Shown here: positions 44,787 through 54,415 of the stretch, one piece after another | Layout: each line of letters starts with the position of its first letter | Numbering within the stretch: position 1 is the first letter of the stretch | Assembly: GCA_937916085.1 (NCBI GenBank) | Contig: CALGGO010000060.1 | Location: 8,545 to 72,544, forward strand | Length of the DNA: 64,000 nucleotides | Direction: 5' to 3' | Source: an uncultured Prevotellaceae bacterium | GTDB lineage: Bacteria; Bacteroidota; Bacteroidia; Bacteroidales; Muribaculaceae | Notes under the pieces: generated by a model | Seen by the model: the letters and a program-made list of their open reading frames with translations, nothing else | The model's database searches: none | Told to the model about the DNA's origin: nothing | Translations under genes and position numbers: made by a program

Positions 44787-47345
44787 TTAACTATTTCGTT
44801 GTCGGGCTTTATTCACCGCTTTGTCGGCCTGAATTGCCGGGCCGGTCTCTTTGCCGTTGCGAATGCTCACGCCAGTGGATGTCAACGCCGAGAGGGCTTG
44901 GCTAACGGTGACATTCTTGTTTACCGATTTCATCAGTGCCACCACACCAGTGACGATGGGTGCCGCCATGCTAGTGCCGTCTTGTGCCTGATAGCGGTTG
45001 CCGGGCATGGAGCTGTAGATGCCCTCGCCAGGTGCCGAGACATAGACGGTGCTGCCAAAGTTGGACCATTCGGTGCGGGTGTTGTTCTTGCCAATAGCCC
45101 CCACGTTGATGGTGCTTTTTGACCTCAATTGTGGCTGCATGGCTGCCAGCAGGTTGCTGTTTCCTGCGGCAAACACGATGATGGTGTTCTTCTTGCCTGC
45201 TTGCTCAAAGACCCATTTCCACACGTCCTCGGCGGGCTTGAAATAGCTTCGTGCCACCTCTTTCTGTTCCTCGATGGGCACGATGTCGCCTAATTGCACA
45301 GGATAGGCGGTGCCTATTGAGACGTTCACCACGTCGGCGTTGTTGCGAATGGCATACATGATGCCGCGTATTACCCCCGAGATGGTACATTGACCGTTGT
45401 CAAACACCTGCACAGGCATGATTTTGCAGTTGGGGGCTACTCCCGCGGCCCCCTGGCTCACATGAGTGGTGTTGCCGGCGGCGAGACCTGCCACATGAGT
45501 GCCGTGTCCTATTCCTGAGCTCAGGTGGTCGTCGCAGCGAAACACGTTGTAGGGCTTGGTGATGCGCCCTGAGAACATCTCGTGGTTGAGGTCAAGACCA
45601 TCATCAACAACGGCTACCGTTACGTTGGCATTGCCCTTAGAGATTTGCCAAGCCTGCTTGATGTGTGCAGCCTCTAGATGCCACCCTTTAGGCAGGGTGG
45701 AACGTGAGGCGCCAGGTTGCTGTCCGCCAGCCATAATCACCTCATCAACCACTTTAAACTTCATTGAAGGAATCTTCGACGGTAGCTCGTCGCGGATTTT
45801 AGGGCGTTCCTCAGGCGGGACCTGCACCAGCAGCCAGCGTGTGTTCTTGTCTTTGCCTATGATTTTGTATTGCTCGCCGGGGTAGTTGCGCTTGAACTCG
45901 GTGGCAAACTTCTGGAAATCGGGGTTGTCGTTGTCGAAGAAGATGTTGAGCCTGTCGCTCATCACCTCGGGGCTGTTGGGGTCGTCGGGGTTGAGGCGAC
46001 CTCGGTCGGAGATGGGGTCGCCGTTGTCATCAACCAGCGGTGGAGCCACCTCGTCGTCACCGTCCAAGTCATCGGAGATGTCTCTGATGCCACGGCGGTT
46101 GCCGTTGTCGTCGATATAGTCGCCGTCGTCGGTGCGTATGCGCTCAATGACTCGCTCATCGTGGATGATGACGCGCGTGCGCCCTTGTATCGTGTCGGTA
46201 GTGTCGGCGCCAACAATGTTGTCGTGAATACCGCGCACGCAGCCTCCTAAGGTTCCGGAGCACGAAGTGCAGCGGGTGAGCACGATGGCAAGGAGCAAGA
46301 ACAGCAGCAGCGCGAGCAGTGCCATCAGCAGCCAGCGCAGGCAGCCGTCGCCAAACCAGCGTTTCCACCAGGGCAACCGGGAATATAGTGCCACAAAGGT
46401 GGTGTCGCTGGTGATGGGCTTCTCTACTGCCTTGTCCCACCCCAAGAAGGAATAGCCTTTGAGCGGTGTGACGAGAGGTATCATCTCTGGCGTGAGCACG
46501 GTGCCTGGGGGCACGGTCATCGCTGGCGACGTGCCACTCAGGGTGCCATAACCGCCGTTCTCAAATTTCACCTCGCATTCCTGTGGGCTAGGCACGGGTG
46601 GTGGCAGCTCGGGCTGATAGGGTGGAGGAGTTGCTTCCTTCTCGCACTGCGCCACAAAGTGTAGGTCGCCGTTGACTTGTGCATTGTTGGGGTCAAAAGG
46701 CATCCAGCTCACGAAGACGAAGCCCTCGTCGGGGATCACCTTAGGAACATCGATGCCTGGGTGCAGCTTGTAGCCGTGTCGGCGCATGAACGATGTGGTG
46801 CCTTTCAGGGTGGCGTTGTTGGTCTCAAACGATACCCTGTGCAGACGATTGTCATCGACAACGGTGACTATCGAGGTGTTCATGCTCTGCCCAGGCATGG
46901 GCATGATGCCCCACACGCCCAAAATCACTTGTGACTCGGTGACAAACGCCATCTCGTCGATATCGGTAGAGTCGATATACTTGATGAGGCAGTTAAAGTA
47001 GGGCTTCGCGTCGTCGCTCACTTGCGTGGCGAGGTTGCGGAAGTGGGCGGTGGCGTCGGCAATATATTGCTTGGCAGCAAAATATTGCTGAGTGCCAGCC
47101 AGGGAGGAGAGTTTTACAGCATGAGCAAACTCTGGGTCAACATGCCACTCCAGCCCGTGTAGAGCTGGTTCAAAATAGGGCATGGCGAAGAATTTCTTGT
47201 AGCGTGGCTCGGTGACATACTTGTCGAGCAATCTCTCGAAGTCGTCTCGCCTGTTATAGAACGGAGTGCCGCCCAGGTTCTCCACGATGAAAATGCTCAT
47301 GGGAGACGTGGTACACAGCCGTACTTTATTTTTCACGTTTGGCAT
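44787..47345 (-). CDS. Membrane-anchored subtilisin-like serine protease, Srf operon
   Basis: An 852-residue multi-domain protein. Residues 1-245 form an N-terminal domain I do not recognise; about 260-335 resembles an InlB-type B-repeat (GYSFLGWDKAVEKPI); a membrane helix spans about 336-360; 440-545 is an acidic linker and a propeptide-like segment; 560-845 is an S8 peptidase with the complete triad D581 (VVDDG), H614 (HGTHVAG) and S792 (GTSMAAP). Basic residues before the helix predict an N-in, C-out protein, so the protease would act outside the inner membrane while its N-terminus faces the cytoplasmic NTPases. Leader heptads end in CTTAACTATTATG. Confidence 0.88.
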   Translation of the reverse strand: MPNVKNKVRLCTTSPMSIFIVENLGGTPFYNRRDDFERLLDKYVTEPRYKKFFAMPYFEPALHGLEWHVDPEFAHAVKLSSLAGTQQYFAAKQYIADATAHFRNLATQVSDDAKPYFNCLIKYIDSTDIDEMAFVTESQVILGVWGIMPMPGQSMNTSIVTVVDDNRLHRVSFETNNATLKGTTSFMRRHGYKLHPGIDVPKVIPDEGFVFVSWMPFDPNNAQVNGDLHFVAQCEKEATPPPYQPELPPPVPSPQECEVKFENGGYGTLSGTSPAMTVPPGTVLTPEMIPLVTPLKGYSFLGWDKAVEKPITSDTTFVALYSRLPWWKRWFGDGCLRWLLMALLALLLFLLLAIVLTRCTSCSGTLGGCVRGIHDNIVGADTTDTIQGRTRVIIHDERVIERIRTDDGDYIDDNGNRRGIRDISDDLDGDDEVAPPLVDDNGDPISDRGRLNPDDPNSPEVMSDRLNIFFDNDNPDFQKFATEFKRNYPGEQYKIIGKDKNTRWLLVQVPPEERPKIRDELPSKIPSMKFKVVDEVIMAGGQQPGASRSTLPKGWHLEAAHIKQAWQISKGNANVTVAVVDDGLDLNHEMFSGRITKPYNVFRCDDHLSSGIGHGTHVAGLAAGNTTHVSQGAAGVAPNCKIMPVQVFDNGQCTISGVIRGIMYAIRNNADVVNVSIGTAYPVQLGDIVPIEEQKEVARSYFKPAEDVWKWVFEQAGKKNTIIVFAAGNSNLLAAMQPQLRSKSTINVGAIGKNNTRTEWSNFGSTVYVSAPGEGIYSSMPGNRYQAQDGTSMAAPIVTGVVALMKSVNKNVTVSQALSALTSTGVSIRNGKETGPAIQADKAVNKARQRNS

Positions 47346-47474
47346 AATAGTTAAGTTTCAAGTGTTAAGTTTTAAGTGTTAAGTAGTGGAGAGAGCGCTA
47401 CGCGCGATTAGCGATTAGTTGCGCTACGCGCGATTAGAGATTAGAGAGGTTCTCGATCCTCGATTCTCCATAAA
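47346..47474 (-). repeat. Heptad arrays and GCGC mini-hairpins before the protease gene
   Basis: On the coding strand CTCTAAT and CTAATCG heptads, two CGCGCGTAGCGC hairpins, then CTTAACA, CTTAAAA, CTTAACA, CTTGAAA, CTTAACT and ATTATG. Confidence 0.85.
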
Positions 47475-50288
47475 TTAGTTAGCGTCAATCTCGTTGATGA
47501 TTTCTCCTAGTCGCTTGTTGGCGGCGATGTCGTAGTCGGGGAGGTCGCACGAGAGGATGTAGCCCACTTTCAGATACTCTAACCAGGTCCACTTGAAGCC
47601 GTAGCGTGGCAAGCGGATGAGCGCCTTGCGGTCGTTGGGGTTATAGCCTTTCTCCCGCAGCTTGCGGTTGGCATGGTCGAGTTCTTCTAGCAGTTTCACT
47701 CCCGAGAGTCCATTGTGTGACGTGAGCATCTCCTCGCTGATGTTAAGCTTCAACCTGGCATTCTTCTCGAGGATGTTGCTCAGATGCTTGCTGTCGATGT
47801 AGTCAAACCCAAAGGTGGTGATAAAGTGGTTAAACTCCATCGCCAGATAGTCGGCGATGATAGCCACGGCACTATCTTTGTCGAAGGACGTGAGATACTG
47901 GTCGATGCGCTTGGTGATGCGGTCGTGCATTCCCAGGAAGCGGTAAAGTCTGATGAGGTTGGTGGTCATGTCGCTCACGGCGGGGATGACGTCTTTGCAC
48001 TTGGGCACCACATATTGTGTGAGGTATTCCTCTATCCAGTATTTCTCTACCATCGTCGCCACCTGTTCGGCTTGCGAGTTCACCATGCGGTTAGAGTTGA
48101 GCAGCTTGTTGATGTCGATGCCTTCGGCGGCAAGCATCTCGTTGCACTCCTCCTCGGTATCTACTCCTAGCGAGTCACACAGTTTCTCGAGGTTTTGTGC
48201 CCTCGACGCCTCAGTGCTGAGTCCAAACTGCATGAAGAGAGCTTTCTCGGAGTCGGGTTGCGATGTGGTGGTCACCGTGTTGTTGAGGGCGTTGTGGATT
48301 TTTTCATACAGGTGTGGCTCGTCAATCATCATGATGTCGAGCATCTTGCCAAAGGCGGCAGGGTCGGTGCCTTCGATTTTGCCTAGCTGCAGGTTGGCCT
48401 GTGCCGCTTGGCGTTTAGCTTTCTTGATTTCGTCGTCGGGCGAGCCGCTGTGGTAATACTTGGAAAGCAGGCTCTTGAGCATTGCCACGAGACGTGTTAT
48501 CTCATCGCCAAACATGTTGTCTCTTGCCTGTTTCACGCGTGGTGCTAGCTGGTTGAGGGCGGCGATGATGGGCTTGGTGCCGTCGTTGTTGAGTGTCGCC
48601 GCGCTGTCCCAAGCTTGGTTGGCATCGACAAAGTGCTGCTGCACGAAGTCGTAATGCACGAAGGAGTCCTTGAGGCACTGCATGAAGTTGGGGAACGCCG
48701 CTGGGATGATTTCCTCGGTCTCGGGCGACTTGGTGTTGGGGTTGTAGCCAGTGAACGACTTTGTGGAATACTTGAAGTCGCGTAGCATGAAGATGCTGCG
48801 GAAGGGGTGTCCCGTAGTCCACTGGTTGAACCAGTGCGTCTGGTCTTCGTCGGTGTTGGCTCGCAGCACTTCTTTCTCGAGCACAATCTTGAAGCGGTTG
48901 TCCCAGCGTCGGCGCAGCTCTTCGAGTTTGTTGGGGGAGTCGTTGGTCTGGTATTCCAGGTCGAGGTTGAAGAAAGTGCTGATGATGAACAATGGCGACA
49001 TCTGTGTGTCGTGCATGAAGGTGTCGCGCTGTGCCGCTGTCTCACCCACGTTGTTCTTCACCCATTGCTCGAGGACGATGCCCATCTTGCTCTCGGCACT
49101 CTGCATATTGTTGTGGCAGAGCATGAGGGAGCTGATGCGCTTGGTGTCGCTGTAGCGGTTGAAGAGGTAGGTCACCTTGCCGCGTCGCAGCACTACCGAG
49201 AGGTTCTTGCCGTTGGTTATCTTCTCCGATGCCATGTTTTCGGGACGGCGCTCGCCGGGGAAGTCGAGGATGTCGAGGCAGGAGAGGAAATTGCGGGTCT
49301 CGCTCTCGAGAGTGGGCAGCGACATATATAGCTCGGCGACGAGAGCGCTGAGCTCGCCCTTGCGCATCTCTACCGACATGTTCTGCTGGGTGGTGACAAT
49401 CGTGGTGGGACGATAGTCGGGAAGTTCTATCTCGCTCTCGTCATAGATCTCGTCGAGGCGTGCCACGTCGAGCAGCGTGCCATGCTTCTTGAGCACCGCG
49501 TCGAAGGGCACATACACCGTGGAGTTGAACCTGATGGAGCGGTAGGCGGTGATGAGGGTGTCGAAGAGGCGGTTGATGGATGGGTTGTCGAACCACAGCA
49601 GCTTTATTGCCGAGAGGAGCTGGTCGTCGGTAAGGCGGTTCACGTTGAACAGCAAGAATGAGAACAGCCCTGATTCGGGGTCGGTGAGATTTGCGACCCG
49701 CTGCTTCATGGTGGAGTTGCGCAGGTAGTCATAGATGTCCATCACGTCGTCCTGGGTGAGGATGGGTGAGGGGTTGGGCACCGACGACACCTCAATCGAG
49801 TCGCAGTAGTGACGTATGTAGTCAATTTTCTTGATTTCGGAGTTGTCGTAGTCGGTCTGCGTGTGATAAGCCTCACACAAGACTAGGATGATGTCGGCAA
49901 CCGACAGCAGGCGTGCCTTGAGGTAGCCCTCGGGGACGGCGGGGTCGGTGTTGGAGGTAAATCGTGTCACCACGCCGGTGGCCTCTACGCGCGAGTTGGG
50001 GTTGCTGGGGTTTATCTCGTCGATGAAGTTGTATTCGCGGCGGCCGTCGGTGACGGTGAAGGGCTTGCCGGGGTCGCTCATCAGCGCGCTCACGAGGTAG
50101 GACTTGCCCATCTGGCTCTCGCCGAAGGCTGCGGTGGAGCACCGCTCATCGGCGGCAAACTGAATCTTCTTGAATGCGCGTCGCAGGTTTACCAACTGCT
50201 CGAGGTAGTTCTGTCTTTCGCTATCGGGGACATTCAACTGCCATGAAATGGCTTTCTCTACGATGTGAAGATATTGGTTGATATTCAT
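47475..50288 (-). CDS. SrfC-like P-loop protein
   Basis: A 937-residue protein of the SrfC (putative virulence factor) type. Walker A GESQMGKS at residues 56-63; a DxxG-like switch in LDILDFPGERRPENM (about 345); long helical regions after it, reminiscent of dynamin-like GTPases. No membrane helix. SrfC is normally encoded next to SrfB, as here, with an 18-bp gap. In Salmonella and Photorhabdus the srfABC genes are linked to virulence or toxicity, but no biochemical role is settled. Leader heptads (CGATCCC, CGAACTC, CGATAAA) run into CGACATAATTATG and double as the end of srfB. Confidence 0.85.
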   Translation of the reverse strand: MNINQYLHIVEKAISWQLNVPDSERQNYLEQLVNLRRAFKKIQFAADERCSTAAFGESQMGKSYLVSALMSDPGKPFTVTDGRREYNFIDEINPSNPNSRVEATGVVTRFTSNTDPAVPEGYLKARLLSVADIILVLCEAYHTQTDYDNSEIKKIDYIRHYCDSIEVSSVPNPSPILTQDDVMDIYDYLRNSTMKQRVANLTDPESGLFSFLLFNVNRLTDDQLLSAIKLLWFDNPSINRLFDTLITAYRSIRFNSTVYVPFDAVLKKHGTLLDVARLDEIYDESEIELPDYRPTTIVTTQQNMSVEMRKGELSALVAELYMSLPTLESETRNFLSCLDILDFPGERRPENMASEKITNGKNLSVVLRRGKVTYLFNRYSDTKRISSLMLCHNNMQSAESKMGIVLEQWVKNNVGETAAQRDTFMHDTQMSPLFIISTFFNLDLEYQTNDSPNKLEELRRRWDNRFKIVLEKEVLRANTDEDQTHWFNQWTTGHPFRSIFMLRDFKYSTKSFTGYNPNTKSPETEEIIPAAFPNFMQCLKDSFVHYDFVQQHFVDANQAWDSAATLNNDGTKPIIAALNQLAPRVKQARDNMFGDEITRLVAMLKSLLSKYYHSGSPDDEIKKAKRQAAQANLQLGKIEGTDPAAFGKMLDIMMIDEPHLYEKIHNALNNTVTTTSQPDSEKALFMQFGLSTEASRAQNLEKLCDSLGVDTEEECNEMLAAEGIDINKLLNSNRMVNSQAEQVATMVEKYWIEEYLTQYVVPKCKDVIPAVSDMTTNLIRLYRFLGMHDRITKRIDQYLTSFDKDSAVAIIADYLAMEFNHFITTFGFDYIDSKHLSNILEKNARLKLNISEEMLTSHNGLSGVKLLEELDHANRKLREKGYNPNDRKALIRLPRYGFKWTWLEYLKVGYILSCDLPDYDIAANKRLGEIINEIDAN

Positions 50289-50306
50289 AATTATGTCGTT
50301 TATCGT

Positions 50307-53300
50307 TTATCGGAGTTCGGAGTTCGGGAATCGGGGATCGGGATCGGAGAACTCTGAACTCTTAACTGAGAACTCCTTTAAGTCGGTGGTTGCAATATTC
50401 AAGTTAAATTCTCCTGAGTCGAGCCAGTAGCATTGTGGGTCGTTGATGCTCTGCACTTGCAGCATGAAGTCGTCGGCCTTTAGTTCCTCGCCGTCGCTGC
50501 CGGTGACCGCGACGATGGTGAGGTGCTCCTTGTCCTCGTCGTAGGCCTCGCGCTCTATCTCAAAGGTGAAAGGTCCCTTCTTGAACAACTCCTCGCGGTA
50601 TTCGCGCAGCATGCGTTGCTGCTGCTCGGGGGTGAGAATCTTGTTCTTGCTGATGCGCTCCTTGATGCGGCGGTCGTCGATGTCGAGGACGAAGAATGGT
50701 CGTAGCGGATATATGTCGATGTCAAACTGCTTGGCACCGATGTAGCACGGGAAGGAGTTGATGGTGATGCGTCCGTTGTTGACGGTGGGAGTGATGATGC
50801 ATTCCTCCTTGGGGATGCCGCCCATGCGGTAGAAGCTCTCGGTGGTGGGCACCAGCTTGTCGCTCAGGTCGCTCAGGTCGAGCGAGAACTCGTTGAGGCC
50901 TCCCGCCATCGACGCCAGGTAGCCAATCATGGCACCCACAGGGACGATGCTCTTGGTGTCGTGCATGTAGCCGTTCTCGTCTTTGAAGGGATACCAGCGC
51001 CCTATGCGGTACTTGCCCAGGACAATAAGTCGGTTGGGGCTCACGGGGAAGTACTTGAGGAAGCAGTCCTTGATGGGCTTGAGCATGGTGGGGCGTCCCG
51101 AGAGCACCACGATGTCGCAGTCGTGGGCGTAGAGCAGTGTGGATATCGACTCGATGAGAGAGTCGAGCGATTTCTCCACATGCTGCGAGAGCACTTTGTG
51201 GTCGTAGGTCCACACCACTTCGCTGAGCTCAAAGCCAAAGCGCTCTTTGAAGGCTTCACACACTATGTCGCTGGGCTTGCTGCTCTGACCAAACATCTCG
51301 TCGTGGCCAATCTCAAGGTAACGCTCGCCCTCGCTCAGCAGGTTGAGGAAGCGGTACATGACGGGCACATTGACCTGCATATTGAAATCTCGGCGCATGA
51401 TGCGGTCTTTGAAGGTCATCATGTTGTTGTCCTGACCGAAGAAGTGATACAATATCTTATAGGCTTCCTGGCGGCTCTTGCCCATCTTCTCGGTGAGGTG
51501 GCGGTAGAGGATGCCGTTGTCGCTCTCGATAATCACGTTGTGAACCAGCTGCTGCAGCATGTCGTCGCCCGCCACGTTGAAGCTGTCCCAGTAGATGGGG
51601 TCGGGCTTGATTTGCGAGGGGTTGCTCTCGTTGTAGCGATACTGGCACACCATCACGTCGGTGGTGCCGGCGCCTATATCTACCGACCCCACTCTGAGGG
51701 TGTCGCACTCCATGTCGTCGATTTTGCGTTTCTTGCCATAGAGCTTGAAGAAGAGGTCGCTGCGGTTCTTGTAGCGCTCGCAGAACTGGGCGTAGAGATA
51801 CACAAACTGCGAGCAGGTGGCCTCGTCGTAGTACCACTGCTTGTGCTCATCGTCGTGGTAGCGCTGTGGCTGGTTGCCGGGAATCACCTGCATGTGCAGG
51901 GCGATGCTGTTGGGGTCCACGATGTGATGATAGGAATTGATGATTTTCACCGCATCGTCGAAGCTGCTGTAGAGGGCTTGGCGCTCCACCCTCGACATTG
52001 CGGTGGGGCAGGTGATGATCACGCGCTCGAGGCGGCGCGGGGTGTTGCGCAGGTCGTGGCGCTCACGCGACTGGAAGCTGTTGATTTGGGTTAGCGCCTG
52101 CTCTATTATCTCGATGAAGGCGAGGGTCATGAGCGAGCGGCGAGAGTAGTGCGCCCCTATGCCGTAGCCCTCGGCGTTTACTGTGCCGTCGTCGTTGAGG
52201 AAGCAGGTGAGGCCCTCGATGATGGGTGGCAGCGAGTAGTTCTCGTCGCCAATGTTGATGAATCGCCACTCGTTCTCGGTGCGCTTGCCGTCCCACAGGT
52301 AGCGCTTGGGGCTGGAGTTGGTGGAGAGGGTCTCAAAGCCCAGGTTGAGTGCCGTGGCCTCGTGGTTGAGGTAGCGGGCCTCACGTCCGAGCCTGATGAT
52401 GCTGGGCCACACAAACTGGTTGCTGCCGGCAATGTTCTTGCCTATGGTGACCTTGCGGAACGCCAGCCGCATGTCGAAGGTCTCTTCCACGCGGTTAAGG
52501 TCGCCGTTAGGGAGCAATATGTGGGTGAAATTCTGGAGTCGCAGCGCATCGACCTTGGTGAAGTCTTGCGTGAACTTGTTGTTCTCGAAGAGCAGCGCCG
52601 AGGTGCGTGAGTTGCCGATGTCGATGATCATCTCCACGTTGACGATGTTCACGTCGCGGTCGCGCATGAGCTTGACGGTGGGGAAGAAGTCGTCGAGGCT
52701 GCTCAGGTACTTGATGAGCATGAGGTAGGTGGCGAGGAACTCATATTTGTGCCTGCCGTCTTTGAGCTCGAGCACGTCGAAGTTCTTGGCGTCGGGGTAG
52801 GCGATTTCCATCAGGTAGTCGCGCACCCAGTTGTTGTTCCAGGTGCAGTAGTCGATGAGCTGTCGCTCGTTGCCGCACAGCCCAAAGAGTTTCTCGCTCT
52901 CGCCGTCGCTCATAAACACGGGGAACTCTTTGTAGGCGTCGAGGGCGTTGTAGCGCGCCTGGGTGTCGAAGGCGAGCACCACGTCGGCGGTGAGGATGCC
53001 GGCATTGGTCTCGCGCGGCACTATCATGAACTTGCACCAGTTGTAGGGACCCTTCTTGTAGTCGCCGGTGTCGTCCTGCTCGATAAACGGCATGGGCAGC
53101 CACACGTTGAAGTAACGGCTCAGGAACTTGTTGTTGGCAGCTAGCTTTGAGAAGAAGATGCCTAGAGACTCTTCCTCGCCCGCGCCAACGTTGAACTGCT
53201 TGACCTCGGGGTTGGCGAGAATCACCGCCTCGCTGGTGGTGAGCTTGTTGTCATTGTCGAGATACCCTTTCTCGCGCAGCTGCGAGGTGAGCACCACCAC

Positions 53301-53456
53301 CTGGTTGCTCAGGGTGTAGGCAAACTCGAGTTTCCACTGAAAGCGCTCGTCGTCGAACGACTCGGCAAAGCGGCACTTAAAACCCGCATTGAGGTTGATC
53401 TCGATGCGTTTCGACAGTAGCTGAATGCCCGAATTGGCGATTAATGAATGGTCCAT
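50307..53456 (-). CDS. SrfB-like actin/Hsp70-fold ATPase
   Basis: A 1049-residue protein of the SrfB family and first gene of the operon. It has the nucleotide-binding motifs of the actin/Hsp70 fold: phosphate-1 DIGNSRTSALLFE from D279, phosphate-2 VDIGAGTTDVMV with D593, and the adenosine motif VVLSGRPTMLKP. An N-terminal region of about 270 residues and a C-terminal beta-rich region (about 880-1030) are family-specific. The last dozen residues (DPDPRFPNSELR) are encoded by the repeat array that also serves as the srfC leader. Likely works with SrfC as a paired NTPase machine. Confidence 0.88.
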   Translation of the reverse strand: MDHSLIANSGIQLLSKRIEINLNAGFKCRFAESFDDERFQWKLEFAYTLSNQVVVLTSQLREKGYLDNDNKLTTSEAVILANPEVKQFNVGAGEEESLGIFFSKLAANNKFLSRYFNVWLPMPFIEQDDTGDYKKGPYNWCKFMIVPRETNAGILTADVVLAFDTQARYNALDAYKEFPVFMSDGESEKLFGLCGNERQLIDYCTWNNNWVRDYLMEIAYPDAKNFDVLELKDGRHKYEFLATYLMLIKYLSSLDDFFPTVKLMRDRDVNIVNVEMIIDIGNSRTSALLFENNKFTQDFTKVDALRLQNFTHILLPNGDLNRVEETFDMRLAFRKVTIGKNIAGSNQFVWPSIIRLGREARYLNHEATALNLGFETLSTNSSPKRYLWDGKRTENEWRFINIGDENYSLPPIIEGLTCFLNDDGTVNAEGYGIGAHYSRRSLMTLAFIEIIEQALTQINSFQSRERHDLRNTPRRLERVIITCPTAMSRVERQALYSSFDDAVKIINSYHHIVDPNSIALHMQVIPGNQPQRYHDDEHKQWYYDEATCSQFVYLYAQFCERYKNRSDLFFKLYGKKRKIDDMECDTLRVGSVDIGAGTTDVMVCQYRYNESNPSQIKPDPIYWDSFNVAGDDMLQQLVHNVIIESDNGILYRHLTEKMGKSRQEAYKILYHFFGQDNNMMTFKDRIMRRDFNMQVNVPVMYRFLNLLSEGERYLEIGHDEMFGQSSKPSDIVCEAFKERFGFELSEVVWTYDHKVLSQHVEKSLDSLIESISTLLYAHDCDIVVLSGRPTMLKPIKDCFLKYFPVSPNRLIVLGKYRIGRWYPFKDENGYMHDTKSIVPVGAMIGYLASMAGGLNEFSLDLSDLSDKLVPTTESFYRMGGIPKEECIITPTVNNGRITINSFPCYIGAKQFDIDIYPLRPFFVLDIDDRRIKERISKNKILTPEQQQRMLREYREELFKKGPFTFEIEREAYDEDKEHLTIVAVTGSDGEELKADDFMLQVQSINDPQCYWLDSGEFNLNIATTDLKEFSVKSSEFSDPDPRFPNSELR

Positions 53457-53534
53457 CTTGTTTTATAGTTTGATTTCGTTTTTATCGTGATTTATCGCAA
53501 AATTACTTCTAATACTTTCTCTTTCCCTAAATAT

Positions 53535-53550
53535 TGCAAAATCAATGCCA
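53535..53550 (-). promoter_or_regulatory. Sigma-54-like promoter before the SrfB operon
   Basis: Minus strand TGGCAT, five bases, TTGCA (53550 to 53535), with the required 10 bp between GG and GC. One base off in the -24 hexamer (T for C). Predicted leader about 65-70 nt. A TAACTTTG and a TAATTTTG box in the same gap could serve the primary sigma factor, but neither has a well-spaced -33 element. Confidence 0.6.
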
Positions 53551-53636
53551 AAGTTAATGTTTTTTTGTCATAGACGATACAGATTTCTTTTTTTTAACTA
53601 ATGTCTTAGAAACCTAGTCAATGTTTTAGAGTTTGT

Positions 53637-53676
53637 AAAAAACAAAAAGAGACTCAAGGTCAAGACCCCAAGTCTC
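53637..53676 (-). terminator. Terminator after the 53708 secreted-protein gene
   Basis: On the minus strand GAGACT...AGTCTC with a 16-base loop followed by TTTTTGTTTTTT. A classic intrinsic terminator. Confidence 0.85.
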
Positions 53677-53707
53677 AAAAAAATCTTCTTTAACCACTAA
53701 ACTTACA

Positions 53708-54415
53708 TTATTTGATGTACTTGTCAAACTCGTTGAGGATGATGCACCATTGTTTTGGGAGGGCCGATTTGCGGTTGGTGTGCTGCTTGCGGTTTTTGGT
53801 GACATTCTCGAAGTCGCCGCCGCGGATGACGGTGTATCGGCGCTGCACGCCATACTCTTCGTGGGCTGTTGGGTCACTGATGTCGATTAGCGACTCGATA
53901 TCCACCTCTTTGTCGTCGTCCCAGCGAAAGATGGTGTAGTACATTGAGCAGTAGCTGCTTGACCCAGCGCTCACCCATTGCTTCTTGGCGGGGTTGAGGA
54001 TGAAGTGGCCGTTAAGGTTGTCGGTCGACACAGCTTGGTAGAACCACTGCTTCTTGGTGTCCCACAGGTAGAGGTGGCTGTAGTTGCGCGTCGTGGCGGG
54101 ACCTATGAAGATGTCGTAGTAGCCGTCGAAGTTGGCATCGACAAAGCGCACGTCATCGGTCGTTGACTCGCATGTGAAAGTATCGACTTGCCGGCCTTTT
54201 ATGAGAACCTTCACGGCGTAGGAGCCGTTATCGTTTTGTTCTGTTATCACCTCCACGTCAGGCAGCGACTGTGGGCAGTCGAGCAGGCTGTAATAGCCCT
54301 TGGCGTCGGTCTTGGGCTTTAAAGCCTTGAGCACCGAATTATAGTTCTGAGCATCAAGTGAGACGCCGTTCATGCACACGATAGCAAGCACTAATAATCC
54401 AATAATCCGTTTCAT
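53708..54415 (-). CDS. Secreted protein with FG-GAP/VCBS-like segment
   Basis: A 235-residue exported protein; signal peptide 1-22 ending LDAQ. The segment VRFVDANFDGYYDIFIG (about 90-106) is a calcium-binding FG-GAP/VCBS-type repeat, and the following strands (HLYLWDTKKQWF) fit a partial propeller. Domain of unknown function otherwise. Monocistronic with its own terminator; separated from the SrfB operon by 250 bp. A TATCTTTG box (54458-54451, minus strand) lies about 35 bp before the ATG. Confidence 0.8.
   Translation of the reverse strand: MKRIIGLLVLAIVCMNGVSLDAQNYNSVLKALKPKTDAKGYYSLLDCPQSLPDVEVITEQNDNGSYAVKVLIKGRQVDTFTCESTTDDVRFVDANFDGYYDIFIGPATTRNYSHLYLWDTKKQWFYQAVSTDNLNGHFILNPAKKQWVSAGSSSYCSMYYTIFRWDDDKEVDIESLIDISDPTAHEEYGVQRRYTVIRGGDFENVTKNRKQHTNRKSALPKQWCIILNEFDKYIK

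Noticed and set aside
50961..52094. 377-codon frame antisense to srfB, and similar long frames at 13564-14790, 27565-28608 and 38396-39493
   Set aside because: All lie opposite well-supported genes and read as composition shadows.
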